Assembly (NCBI GenBank): GCA_020848375.1
Contig: JADLAF010000110.1
Location: 17,649-81,648, forward strand
Length of the DNA stretch: 64,000 nucleotides
Source of the DNA: Ignavibacteriaceae bacterium
GTDB lineage: Bacteria; Bacteroidota; Ignavibacteria; Ignavibacteriales; Ignavibacteriaceae
Reading direction: 5' to 3'
Numbering within the stretch: the stretch's first letter is position 1; every line of letters starts with the position of its first letter. Under the pieces are notes generated by a model. That model was not told the origin of the DNA. It searched no databases and worked only from the letters and a program-made list of their open reading frames with translations. Made by a program: the position numbers and the translations under genes. Positions 55,042 to 63,863 of the stretch are shown here, in pieces.

Positions 55042-55491
55042 ATGAAACTACCATTACTGTTTCTTCTTCCAATGATCTTTATTGCGTCCGGTTGTTCAGG
55101 GGGGGACAACTCCACCCCGAAGCAGAATACGGAAACAACCCGGGACGACACAAAAAATCTGAAACCGCGTCAGGAAATTAAGAATAACCTGAGCATGATT
55201 GAAGGGGAAGTTCTCGGAAATTACCGTGAGGATGAGACTGATTTTGTTCTTAAAATGAGAACTTCTGTTGTGGCTAAAGTTGATGAAAACGAAAATATGG
55301 CCGTCCTGGGTGAAGAGATTTTTATGACCCCCAATTTTATAATTGATGAGAAGGGAGCTATTGCAGATGATCCGGTGAACACGCGGCTGAAACAACTCAG
55401 CAGGATAGACAAAGGGGCAACCATTCGTGTGCACGCTTTTTACGTCCTTAAAAAAGGATGGTATATAAAAGACTATTTAATTAAGAACTGA
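55042..55491 (+). CDS. putative lipoprotein of unknown function
   Basis: A 149-residue protein. The start at 55042 (MKLPLLFLLPMIFIASGCSGGD) gives a lipobox ASGC and has AGAGG upstream; the track's start is 33 codons earlier and has no support. After a Thr/Asn-rich linker, the folded part (SMIEGEVLGNYREDETDFVLKMRTSVVAKVD, then TIRVHAFYVLKKGWYIKDYLI) has no family I recognise. It ends 7 nt before the large T9SS protein, suggesting co-expression. Confidence 0.7.
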   Translation: MKLPLLFLLPMIFIASGCSGGDNSTPKQNTETTRDDTKNLKPRQEIKNNLSMIEGEVLGNYREDETDFVLKMRTSVVAKVDENENMAVLGEEIFMTPNFIIDEKGAIADDPVNTRLKQLSRIDKGATIRVHAFYVLKKGWYIKDYLIKN

Positions 55492-55498
55492 GGCAGTT

Positions 55499-58400
55499 AT
55501 GAAAAAAAGTGTTTTTCTCTTTGCATTTATGATTTTACTCCCCGCCGGATTGTTACTGAGATATGCGGGATATCAGGATGGGAAAATATCGCTGAAGGAT
55601 TACGTCAACTGGAAAATTGAGCAGAAAAAAGCGGGTGTAAAAAAAGCCAAGGCAGGTTATCCTGATAAGGCGATGGAGTGGTATATAGAACAGCGTGCGT
55701 ATCCGGGAACAACTATACCGGAAAACTGGCGCGAGGAAGCTCTTGAGCATATTAAAATAAATAATACATCTGCCTCCTTTGAAGATATTCAGGCAGAATT
55801 CACCTGGACTCAGCTTGGACCTGGCAACATTGGCGGCAGAGTCAGAAGCATTGTGGTCAATCCGAACAACTCATCAATAATTTACGCTGCATCTGTTTCG
55901 GGTGGTATCTGGAAAACTACCAATGGCGGCTCATCCTGGTTCCCCTGCAAGGACGATATGGAGAACCTGGCGGTCTGTTCAATGGTCATGGACCCTGCTA
56001 ACCCGAATATCATATACGCGGGCACGGGAGAAGGATTTTTTAATCTTGATGCTATTCGCGGCGCGGGGATTTTTAAAACCACAGACGGCGGGTCAAGCTG
56101 GACTCAGCTTAGCGCAACGATGAATTCGAGCTATTACTATGTAAACGACCTCAGCTTTGATGCAACTACAAATACTTTGTGGGCGGCAACCAGAAAAGGT
56201 CTTTACAAATCCACAGACGGAGGTAATTCTTTCACTTCGGTTGTTACCGGATCAAACAATTCGGATGTACATTGCACTGATATTGAAATTGCAGCTACCT
56301 CACCAACTACTATTTACGCTGCATTTGGGCTTTTTAATCAGTCGAATATACAACGCTCAACCAACGCAGGAAGCTCGTTCTCACAGGTATATACTCAGTC
56401 CGGAATGGGAAGGGCTGAGATTGCCGTTTCTAAGTCAAATCCTTCCGTTGCCTATGCTTCATTTCTTGAACTAAGCACAAGCGAATGCGGGCTTATGATC
56501 AAAACTACAAATGCCGGTTCTTCCTGGTCAAATGTCACTATACCAGGACCTGCATATTCAGGTGCAACAACTTACACAAGCGGACAGGCATGGTATAATA
56601 ATATTCTGGCAGTTGATCCGGATAACGCTGCAACTCTGTATGCAGCCGGGCTTGATTTATGGAAATCAACTTCAAGCGGCTCAAGTTGGACTCAGAAAAC
56701 CAACTGGTATGAAGAGGGGGGGGCACCGCCTTATATTCATGCTGATCATCATGCGATTGTATTTGACCCGAATAATTCGAATGTGGTATTTGTTGGAACA
56801 GACGGCGGTGTTTATAAATCAACCAATAAAGGAGAGACCTGGAATGGGCTTAATAACGGTCTGTTTATAACTCAGATATATTATGGTGCTGTTGACCCAT
56901 CAGCCGCTAAATACTACGCCGGTACACAGGATAACGGCACTCTCAAGTCAACCGGCGCTACCACGTGGGCAGAAATCTTCGGGGGTGACGGAGGTGCAAC
57001 TGAGGTTGATTACGCTAACCCCAATAATATATATATCGAATATGTTAACTGGGCTTTCTTTAAGTCCACAAATGGCGGGTCCACGTTCTTTAAGGCAATG
57101 ACCGGAGTACCGACTGGTTCAGGAACATACTCCGGCACAACAGACCGTACACTTTTTATTACACCTTTTTCCATGGATCCGAATAATGCAGCTACGCTCG
57201 TTGCCGGAACCTACCGGGTATGGAGAACTACCAACAGCGCAGGTAATTGGTCTGCTATCAGCTCTGACTTAACCGGCGATGGAAGTGGTTCAAACGGTGC
57301 GGAAATTTCAACTGTGGTAGTTGCAAAAGGAAATTCAGATGTCATTTACGCAGGAACATCCAACGGACGAGTGCAAGTTACAACAAATACAGGCAGCACA
57401 TGGTCTCTGCGCAATAGTGGTTTGCCTAATCTTTATGTGACAAGAATTGCAACGCTCACTTCTGATCCGGCAATTGCGTATGTTACTTTCTCAGGATTCA
57501 CATCAGGTCAGAAAGTTTATAAAACCACGAATTATGGCACAAGCTGGTCTAACGTGTCAGGAAATTTACCTAACATTCCGGTGAATTGTGTACTGGTCAA
57601 TCCGGCTGATGCTGCTGATCTGGTTGTCGGCACAGACTTTGGTATCTTCCGTTCAGCTAACGGAGGAACTTCGTGGACTAAACAAAATAATGGCATGGCT
57701 AATGTTGCCGTTTTTGACCTTGATTATAGGGCATCGGACAACAAAATCTTTGCATCAACTCACGGACGTGGTATGTTTTCTGCTTCATTTTCAACCTCCG
57801 GCGGCGGAGGCGGCGGTGGACAAGTTATAAATTTGCTCTATGATGATGGTACTCCTTCTTCCGGTTATTTTTGGGGCTCTGCTGGTCAGGCAAGCGCTAA
57901 CCGTATTACAGCGACTGTGGCAAATTCAAAAGTAACAAAAATCAGCATGTATATACTGGGAGTCAGCAGTGCAACAACTGCCCGCTATAAGCCACTTTTG
58001 ATGAGTGGCAGTACCGGAGGTCCGGTTTCGTCACTGACCTCACTGCCTTTCAGAACCGCGGTTGGTTATCCTGGCTGGGATGATATTGATGTATCTGCAT
58101 TAAACATAATTGTGAATGATGAGTTCTATGTGGGTATGGAGTATGACGGAACAAACAAACCTCTCTTTGGTTATGATCAGATTAACAACGGCAGAGCATG
58201 GGATAAAGGCGCATCTGTTTGGGAGTCCTGGAATGAAACTTATTTCATGAGGGCAACCATTGAAACGCCAGCAACTGATGTTCAAATAGAAACCGCCGTT
58301 CCAAGCGATTTCTCTTTAGAGCAGAATTACCCAAATCCATTTAATCCGTCTACCATGATACGCTTTGCTCTGCCAAAAGAGGAAATGGTTACCCTAAAGG

Positions 58401-58582
58401 TGTATGATATAAACGGACGTGAAGTGGTAACACTTGCAGAGAACACACTTGCTCCGGGAACCTATTCAATTATGTGGAACGGAAAGAATAACGCAGGCGT
58501 GCAGACGGCAAGCGGTACGTATATATACCGTTTTACTGCAGGCAGTTTTACAAAGACGATGAAAATGATTTTGCAAAAGTAG
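55499..58582 (+). CDS. secreted beta-propeller (BNR/sortilin-like) protein with T9SS sorting domain
   Basis: A 1027-residue exported protein. After a hydrophobic N-terminus, residues about 100-770 contain many Asp-box-like repeats (IWKTTNGGSSW, IFKTTDGGSSWTQL, LYKSTDGGNSF, VYKSTNKGETW) and VxPxNxxxxYAG words, typical of VPS10/BNR beta-propellers. A poly-Gly linker (SGGGGGGGQV) leads to a beta-rich domain at about 780-930. The C-terminus is a type A T9SS tail (LEQNYPNPFNPSTMIRFALP) with a FlgD-like fold (GTYSIMWNGKNNAG). It is likely surface-bound; binding or hydrolase activity is not assignable. Confidence 0.88.
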   Translation: MKKSVFLFAFMILLPAGLLLRYAGYQDGKISLKDYVNWKIEQKKAGVKKAKAGYPDKAMEWYIEQRAYPGTTIPENWREEALEHIKINNTSASFEDIQAEFTWTQLGPGNIGGRVRSIVVNPNNSSIIYAASVSGGIWKTTNGGSSWFPCKDDMENLAVCSMVMDPANPNIIYAGTGEGFFNLDAIRGAGIFKTTDGGSSWTQLSATMNSSYYYVNDLSFDATTNTLWAATRKGLYKSTDGGNSFTSVVTGSNNSDVHCTDIEIAATSPTTIYAAFGLFNQSNIQRSTNAGSSFSQVYTQSGMGRAEIAVSKSNPSVAYASFLELSTSECGLMIKTTNAGSSWSNVTIPGPAYSGATTYTSGQAWYNNILAVDPDNAATLYAAGLDLWKSTSSGSSWTQKTNWYEEGGAPPYIHADHHAIVFDPNNSNVVFVGTDGGVYKSTNKGETWNGLNNGLFITQIYYGAVDPSAAKYYAGTQDNGTLKSTGATTWAEIFGGDGGATEVDYANPNNIYIEYVNWAFFKSTNGGSTFFKAMTGVPTGSGTYSGTTDRTLFITPFSMDPNNAATLVAGTYRVWRTTNSAGNWSAISSDLTGDGSGSNGAEISTVVVAKGNSDVIYAGTSNGRVQVTTNTGSTWSLRNSGLPNLYVTRIATLTSDPAIAYVTFSGFTSGQKVYKTTNYGTSWSNVSGNLPNIPVNCVLVNPADAADLVVGTDFGIFRSANGGTSWTKQNNGMANVAVFDLDYRASDNKIFASTHGRGMFSASFSTSGGGGGGGQVINLLYDDGTPSSGYFWGSAGQASANRITATVANSKVTKISMYILGVSSATTARYKPLLMSGSTGGPVSSLTSLPFRTAVGYPGWDDIDVSALNIIVNDEFYVGMEYDGTNKPLFGYDQINNGRAWDKGASVWESWNETYFMRATIETPATDVQIETAVPSDFSLEQNYPNPFNPSTMIRFALPKEEMVTLKVYDINGREVVTLAENTLAPGTYSIMWNGKNNAGVQTASGTYIYRFTAGSFTKTMKMILQK

Positions 58583-58670
58583 TTTGAGTTGTAAAAGCTA
58601 AAGTCCTTTTTGTCCTTGACAGCTTACCTCGCACAAAGACGCTAAGGCCCCAAGGAAATCCTTAGTAAAC

Positions 58671-58702
58671 AAAAAAGGCGGCCAAATTAGGTCGCCTTTT
58701 TT
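58671..58702. terminator. bidirectional terminator between convergent genes
   Basis: A 13-bp stem, AAAAAAGGCGGCC / GGTCGCCTTTTTT (one G-T pair), with loop AAATTA. A-run and T-run are inside the stem, so it can stop transcription from both the T9SS gene and the amidohydrolase operon. Confidence 0.85.
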
Positions 58703-58730
58703 ATTGAAATTCTGCGATGCTCTGCGGTAT

Positions 58731-58777
58731 CTGCGGGAGAAAAAAGTTTCCCGCAGATCACGCAGATTTGCGCGGAA
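58731..58777. repeat. 47-nt repeat with internal hairpin, copy 1
   Basis: CTGCGGGAGAAAAAAGTTTC followed by CCGCAGATCACGCAGATTTG and CGCGGAA. The first 25 nt form a hairpin (CTGCGGGA / TCCCGCAG). Confidence 0.85.
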
Positions 58778-58845
58778 TTCGACCAGCTCAATAGTCCGCA
58801 TGGTTTTCACTACTGGCAAATTTATCTGCGATCGGCTGCGGCGGA

Positions 58846-58892
58846 CTGCGGGAGAAAAAAGTTTCCCGCAGATTACGCAGATTTTCGCGGAA
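58846..58892. repeat. 47-nt repeat with internal hairpin, copy 2
   Basis: The same length and sequence as copy 1 except for a few bases (GATTACG for GATCACG and TTTTCGCGG for TTTGCGCGG). It lies immediately before the amidohydrolase stop codon. Confidence 0.85.
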
Positions 58893-58901
58893 CTCAGTGC
58901 A

Positions 58902-60191
58902 CTATTTATCCAATCCGTATTTCTTCATGTAGCGTTCGTAAAGCTCAGTCTGCTCATTTCGGAGATCAAGGGTTCTGCCCTGAATGAAGGCATGGGTCAA
59001 CTTGTTGCCGGTGATCTCGAGAGCATTACCTTCTGAAATAAACAGAGTTGCATCTTTTCCTTTAGTTAGGGAACCAACACGGTTATCAATTCCAAAGATC
59101 TTTGCCGTGTTAAGTGTTAAACCCTGAACCACTTCTTCAAATGTAAGTCCGTAACCCGCTGCGGTACCTGAGATAAATGGTAAGTTCCTTACCTCTGAGC
59201 CATCACCACCAGACTCAAACCCAAAGAGTATTCCGTTTTGCTTAAGTATATACGGTAATTTAAACGGCATATCTATATCCTCAGATGAGGAATAGGGGAG
59301 TGAGTGAATCTTTCTGATCAGAACTGGAATGTTGTTCTCTTTCAGAAACGAAGTTACACTGTATGACTGCGCACCGCCCACAATACCGATACGCTTTACT
59401 CCTGCCTGTTTAGCCATTTCTACTGAGGTGATGATATCCTTCCCATTATTGACATGAATAAGCAGAAGCTGTTCACCAGAGAAGAGACCCGTCATCGCCT
59501 CAAAGCGGATATTCTTTACAGCCGGGTTTTTCGTTTTTGCATAAGCTGCTGCATCAAGAAAAAAAGTACGCATCTGACTCAGATACGCACCATATCCTTC
59601 AGCGGTCTGCAGTTTCATCTCCTGTGCTCTGAAATCAGTTTCACTCATCCATCTGAGCTGAATTGCTGCATCCGGCTGGAGCACCGCATCCTCCCAGTTC
59701 CAGCCGTCAAGCTGCATGAGTGATGATGAGCCGGAAATCCATCCGCCGGTCGGGGTGGACTCAGCTATCAGCACACCATTGTTTCTAACGGTTGGTATGA
59801 TTTTGGAATCTGTGTTATAGGCAATCAGAGAACGGACATTCGGGTTAAAACTGCCGGCTTCGGTGAAATCACGCGTAGCCCTGACTGATTCAATTTCAAT
59901 CAGGCCAAGCAGTGTGTTCGAGGCGATAAATCCGGGATAAATATGTTTACCTGATGCATCTATTACCTTTGTATATGCTGATATATCAGCATTTCCGTTC
60001 AGTGAGTCAACAAGAGAAATTACTCCGCCAGTAAATCCGATCAAAGCATTTTCAATAATTCTGCCGTCACCCAGGTGTGCGGTACCACCTTTAATAAGGA
60101 TTGGTTCAGACTGAGGTGCAGCCGGGACAGGTTTCTGTGCATGTAAGGTTACTGTCAGGAGTAAAGCAACCATTATAAATATCTTTTTCAT
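58902..60191 (-). CDS. amidohydrolase-family protein lacking the metal-binding HxH (probable pseudoenzyme)
   Basis: A 429-residue exported protein (signal peptide MKKIFIMVALLLTVTLHA). It has an amidohydrolase beta-sandwich (ILIKGGTAHLGDGRIIENALIGF) and a C-terminal LTLNTAKIFGIDNRVGSLTKGKDATLFI. Where active members have PGxIDxHxH it reads YPGFIASNTLLGL, and no later metal histidine is evident. It is therefore likely non-catalytic, perhaps a partner of the upstream protein, with which it overlaps by 1 nt. Confidence 0.8.
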   Translation of the reverse strand: MKKIFIMVALLLTVTLHAQKPVPAAPQSEPILIKGGTAHLGDGRIIENALIGFTGGVISLVDSLNGNADISAYTKVIDASGKHIYPGFIASNTLLGLIEIESVRATRDFTEAGSFNPNVRSLIAYNTDSKIIPTVRNNGVLIAESTPTGGWISGSSSLMQLDGWNWEDAVLQPDAAIQLRWMSETDFRAQEMKLQTAEGYGAYLSQMRTFFLDAAAYAKTKNPAVKNIRFEAMTGLFSGEQLLLIHVNNGKDIITSVEMAKQAGVKRIGIVGGAQSYSVTSFLKENNIPVLIRKIHSLPYSSSEDIDMPFKLPYILKQNGILFGFESGGDGSEVRNLPFISGTAAGYGLTFEEVVQGLTLNTAKIFGIDNRVGSLTKGKDATLFISEGNALEITGNKLTHAFIQGRTLDLRNEQTELYERYMKKYGLDK

Positions 60192-63178
60192 CAGAAACCT
60201 CCTTCCGTGGTATAGTCATCAAGGAGCGTGTCACATTCGTATTGCATCTCCTTCTTTATTTCAGGTTTAACTGCTGGTTCACCGCTTTTTTGAGCTGTTT
60301 GCATTTTTTGTATGATTCTGTTCCTTTCGGCTTTAATTTCTTCTGCGGCTTTATCATTCAAATCACGGTCAAAATATATAATACCATCAATAATGGTTTT
60401 TTCTGCACGGCTTGCGATAGAAAGGGGATGGCCACTCCATAAAACAAGATCAGCGTCCTTGCCCGTTTTGATACTACCGATCTTATGATCGAGTTTGAGC
60501 ATCTTAGCAGGATTTAGAGTTACAAACTTCAGCGCATCTTCTTCAGATATATTTCCGTACTTCACTGCCTTGGCTGCTTCCTGATTAAGGCGGCGAGCCA
60601 TTTCAGCATCATCAGAGTTGAACCCTACATTCAAACCTGCATTGTGCATTATAGCACCGTTGTGGGGAATGGCTTCATATACTTCAAACTTGTAAGCCCA
60701 CCAGTCAGAGAATGATGATGCATTTGAACCATGCTGCTTCATCTTGTCAGCAACTTTATATCCTTCCAAAATATGGGTGAAAGTGTTTACCTTAAAGCCC
60801 ATTGAGTCAGCCACATGCAGAAGCATATTTATTTCAGACTGCACGTACGAGTGACAGGTGATGTTCCTTTTACCTTCGAGGATCTCATTAATAGCTTCAA
60901 GATCAAGATCAACCCTGAATAAGTTTCCTCCGGCTTTCTTTCTTTGTGCGTATTCCTTAGCGCGGGTGAAAAGATCAAAGTAATACTGCTCAACGCCCAT
61001 GCGGGTCTGGGGATACCGTTCATTTGCAAAGTCACCCCAGTTAGATTGCTTAACATTTTCTCCGAGAGCAAATTTAATGGATGCGGGAGCGTCCTTAAAC
61101 TTCAGTCCTTCGGCAGTATTTCCCCAGCGCATCTTAATAATGGACGACTGCCCTCCGGCCTGATTGGCAGAGCCGTGAAGCTGCTGGACTGTTGTCACAC
61201 CGCCGGAAAGCTGGCGGTATATATTAATATCATCCGGATTAACTGCATCTTCAATACGCACCTCAGCGCTGGAGGCCTGAGTTCCTTCATTAACTCCGGC
61301 GGTTATAGCGATATGGGTGTGTTCGTCAATAATACCGGGGGTTACATGTCCGCCATTTGCATCAATGACGGTGATGCCCGCAGGTGCTGACAGATTCTTT
61401 CCTGTCTTTGAAATGCGGCCATTTTCAACGAGTATATCCGCCTGTTCAAGAATTCCATCTTTCTCATTTGTCCATACTGTTGCATTTTTTATCAGTAATG
61501 AACCTGAAGATGCGGGAAGTTCTTTTTTACCGTAAGCTTCAAACGGGTAGATGAGGGAGCCTGCCTCCGGTTTTGGTTTAGCCGGTGAGGGAGTGAAAAC
61601 AAAATCTGCAGTACGCACAGCTTTCCAGGTGAAGGTGCTTCCGCTTGCATCCGTTCCCGTTCCTTTGAGTGAATTTGCATCCGTGAATGTTCCCGAGAGC
61701 GTATATACCGTATCACCTTTTGCATTGTTTAAGCGGAAGGTGACAAGCTGTGAGTTTAATGATGCTTTAGCAATGAGGGTGGTACCGCTCAGTTTAACTT
61801 CAGGTTTGGCGGCCTTTCCTTTAATTTCTGCGTTTATTGCATTATTGAGGTAGCTTATACGGAAAGTGCCGCGAAGATCATATTCTGGAATTTCTGCATG
61901 GCGGTAACGCTTGCCTGCTACCCAGGTTTCGAGCATCGAGGAATTTTCATCAAATAGCTCACCATCAGTTACTATCAGGTTTGCTATATATCCGGATTTC
62001 ACTGCGCCAAGCTGATTTTCCGCCTGAATCAGTTTAGCAGGAGTCTCAGTAAGAGCACGGAGCGCGTGAGCAGGGGTCAACCCATACTGCACTGCCTTGA
62101 GCAGATTTCTTCTGAATTCCTTTTTGTCCTTAAGACCATCAAGCGTTAAAGCAAAAGGTATATTTTGTTCAGCAAATCGTACCGGATTAAACGGTGCCAG
62201 TTCCCAGTGCTTTAGCAATGAAAAGGGAATCAGCTCAGCATCATACTGATTAGACACTTCAAACGAAGCGGGGAAGTTCAACGGCAGTATATATAAAAAA
62301 CCGGTTTTCTTAATTTCATCAATACGCTGATATTCATTACCGCCCCCTTTTACCACAAACTGCATTTTAAATTCATCTGCAATCTTTTTTATGCGCAGGG
62401 TATTCTGCCATCCCTCAGCTTCAAAGAAACGGGGGAGTGATTTTGTTTTGTTATATATAGCGAGCGACTGGTAATATTCTTCTGTACCAGATTTCTGATA
62501 CCAGTCCGCATCGTAAAAAAACTGCCGCATCAGAGCAATTGCGCCGATCAGTGAATTAGGGTAGGATTGAAGAGAAGTGCCTTTATTAAAAGAGTAGCCG
62601 GACACTGCCTCCGGGTGTAAGATATTCTCAACTTCATGTCCCGAGCCAAGCAGAACAACCGGGAAGGTGCCTCGTACAATACCGTCCTTATAAACAGGCA
62701 ATGCAGCCCCAAAACCCAGACTTCTGAGTTCCTCAGCTTCCTTTTCTTTTACGGTAAATGAACCGACTCCTGAGAAAGCAGACCGGATTGCCTCGTTCCA
62801 GTAGCTTTGTTTGTCAGAGGTTCGCTCGTATTTGGGCCGGTTGGAAGTTTGGGTCTGCCTCTGCGGGGCGGGGAGTCCGTAGCCCGAATAAACATCAAGG
62901 AAAGCCGGATAAATGAACCTGCCCGAGCAGTCAATCACCACTGCATCTGCCGGAACAGTTACCGAAGCACCAACGGCGGTAATTTTGCCGTTCCTGACCA
63001 GAACCGTTAAATTGGCAGGGGAGGCATCCCAGGATGAGATGACCTGACCGTTAATCAGGGCATAAGTGACATCCCTTACATCGGCTGGCCCGTTAACCGG
63101 GTAGATGGATTGGGGTGCTGATACTGATTGAAAAGTGAGAAAAAAAGCAAAAACAAAAATCCAAAGACGGTGCAGCAT
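60191..63178 (-). CDS. exported tandem amidohydrolase (degenerate N-domain, intact C-domain)
   Basis: A 995-residue protein with a signal peptide (MLHRLWIFVFAFFLTFQSVSA). It contains two amidohydrolase units. The first (residues about 35-430) has YPAFLDVYSGYGL in place of the HxH motif but keeps the terminal LTETPAKLIQAENQLGAVKSGYIANLIV. The second (about 560-960) has VTPGIIDEHTHIAI, ITCHSYVQ, NTFTHILEGYK and FNSDDAEMAR, the ligands and aspartate of an active enzyme, and ends FVTLNPAKMLKLDHKIGSIKTGKDADLVL. It is likely periplasmic; the substrate is unknown. Confidence 0.85.
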   Translation of the reverse strand: MLHRLWIFVFAFFLTFQSVSAPQSIYPVNGPADVRDVTYALINGQVISSWDASPANLTVLVRNGKITAVGASVTVPADAVVIDCSGRFIYPAFLDVYSGYGLPAPQRQTQTSNRPKYERTSDKQSYWNEAIRSAFSGVGSFTVKEKEAEELRSLGFGAALPVYKDGIVRGTFPVVLLGSGHEVENILHPEAVSGYSFNKGTSLQSYPNSLIGAIALMRQFFYDADWYQKSGTEEYYQSLAIYNKTKSLPRFFEAEGWQNTLRIKKIADEFKMQFVVKGGGNEYQRIDEIKKTGFLYILPLNFPASFEVSNQYDAELIPFSLLKHWELAPFNPVRFAEQNIPFALTLDGLKDKKEFRRNLLKAVQYGLTPAHALRALTETPAKLIQAENQLGAVKSGYIANLIVTDGELFDENSSMLETWVAGKRYRHAEIPEYDLRGTFRISYLNNAINAEIKGKAAKPEVKLSGTTLIAKASLNSQLVTFRLNNAKGDTVYTLSGTFTDANSLKGTGTDASGSTFTWKAVRTADFVFTPSPAKPKPEAGSLIYPFEAYGKKELPASSGSLLIKNATVWTNEKDGILEQADILVENGRISKTGKNLSAPAGITVIDANGGHVTPGIIDEHTHIAITAGVNEGTQASSAEVRIEDAVNPDDINIYRQLSGGVTTVQQLHGSANQAGGQSSIIKMRWGNTAEGLKFKDAPASIKFALGENVKQSNWGDFANERYPQTRMGVEQYYFDLFTRAKEYAQRKKAGGNLFRVDLDLEAINEILEGKRNITCHSYVQSEINMLLHVADSMGFKVNTFTHILEGYKVADKMKQHGSNASSFSDWWAYKFEVYEAIPHNGAIMHNAGLNVGFNSDDAEMARRLNQEAAKAVKYGNISEEDALKFVTLNPAKMLKLDHKIGSIKTGKDADLVLWSGHPLSIASRAEKTIIDGIIYFDRDLNDKAAEEIKAERNRIIQKMQTAQKSGEPAVKPEIKKEMQYECDTLLDDYTTEGGF

Positions 63179-63290
63179 GAATCCGGCCTGTGAAAGTGTA
63201 AAAATTTAGTGACAGATAAGAAAAGATAAAGAAAATCTGGTATAATTCAGCAAAAAATGCTATCTTAGTATTCTGATTTTGAAATTATAT

Positions 63291-63363
63291 CGCGGGGTGG
63301 AGCAATTGGTAGCTCGTCGGGCTCATAACCCGAAGGCTGTAGGTTCAAGTCCTGCCCCCGCTA
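63291..63363 (+). tRNA. initiator tRNA-fMet (CAT), intact copy
   Basis: A 73-nt cloverleaf: CGCGGGG/CCCCGCT with an unpaired first position (C1 x T72), D-stem GAGC/GCTC with loop AATTGGTA, anticodon stem TCGGG/CCCGA (three G-C pairs next to the loop, the initiator mark), loop CTCATAA (CAT at 63324-63326), T-arm GTAGG-TTCAAGT-CCTGC, discriminator A. CCA is not encoded. A terminator follows. Confidence 0.95.
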
Positions 63364-63370
63364 CTGAGAA

Positions 63371-63400
63371 AAAAAAGGTCATCGAAAGATGGCCTTTTTT
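63371..63400 (+). terminator. terminator of tRNA-fMet copy A
   Basis: Stem AAAAAAGGTCATC / GATGGCCTTTTTT with a GAAA loop, 7 nt after the tRNA. The same hairpin follows the copy at 63488 and, in decayed form, the remnant at 63621. Confidence 0.85.
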
Positions 63401-63415
63401 GTTTTAAGGGCTATG

Positions 63416-63460
63416 GAGAGTCGGGCTCATATTCCGAAAGCATTCGGAATGTAGGTTCAA
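63416..63460 (+). pseudogene. tRNA-fMet fragment with hairpin after the anticodon
   Basis: The fragment keeps TCGGGCTCATA and TGTAGGTTCAAGT of the fMet gene. Between them, where the intact gene has ACCCGAAGGC, it has the perfect palindrome TTCCGAAAGCATTCGGAA (7-bp stem, 8 with its flanking A/T). The acceptor stem and most of the D-arm are missing, so it cannot be a functional tRNA. Confidence 0.8.
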
Positions 63461-63487
63461 GTGGAGGGAAAAGAAAGAGTTTTATAT

Positions 63488-63572
63488 CGCGGGGTGGAGT
63501 CCCGAGCATCGGGAGTAGCTCGTCGGGCTCATAACCCGAAGGCTGTAGGTTCAAGTCCTGCCCCCGCTACCA
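63488..63572 (+). tRNA. tRNA-fMet-like copy with a hairpin in the D-loop (probably non-functional)
   Basis: It is identical to copy A in acceptor, anticodon and T-arms, but CAATTG of the D-arm is replaced by TCCCGAGCATCGGGA, a perfect 6-bp stem with a GCA loop, a net gain of 9 nt. The D-stem can still close with one T-G pair (GAGT/GCTC). Unlike copy A, CCA is encoded at 63570-63572. Its own terminator follows. It could be a pseudo-tRNA or an initiator variant with an enlarged D-arm. Confidence 0.75.
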
Positions 63573-63574
63573 GA

Positions 63575-63604
63575 AAAAGAGGTCATCGAAAGGTGACCTC
63601 TTTT
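63575..63604 (+). terminator. terminator of the D-loop-variant tRNA copy
   Basis: Stem AAAAGAGGTCATC / GGTGACCTCTTTT with a GAAA loop, the same design as at 63371 with compensated base changes (GAGGTCA / TGACCTC). Confidence 0.85.
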
Positions 63605-63620
63605 GTTTTAAAAAGAAAGT

Positions 63621-63720
63621 TCTGTTCATACTTGTAACTCGATGGCTGTAGGTTCAATTCGCGGATAATTGTGCCCTCAGGGAAAGAGGTGATCGAAAAA
63701 TGGCCACTTTGTGTTTTAAG
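63621..63720 (+). pseudogene. decayed tRNA-fMet plus terminator remnant
   Basis: GATGGCTGTAGGTTCAATTC is still recognisable as the variable/T-arm of the fMet gene, preceded by TTCATACTTGTAACTCGA (anticodon arm, diverged). GAAAGAGGTGATCGAAAAAT and TGGCCACTTTGTGTTTTAAG match the terminator unit with several mismatches that break the stem. Confidence 0.65.
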
Positions 63721-63863
63721 GTTCGAGGCGAATGAAATTATAATGAAGAAATTTGGCGGATTCCGTTTCTCCGCCGGGCATATCCTTATTCCCGCCTTTT
63801 CAATATATTTGTCATCGGTAATTTTCTCAAAGAATGCATCCAGGAAATCAACAAGGTAAAAAA

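Larger units (their letters stand above)
58583..58901. other. 319-bp intergenic region with terminator and repeat pair
   Basis: It contains the terminator at 58671 and two 47-nt repeats at 58731 and 58846 (separate entries), plus further CTGCG/CGCAG words between them. The ORFs in the track here are repeat translations. Confidence 0.6.
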
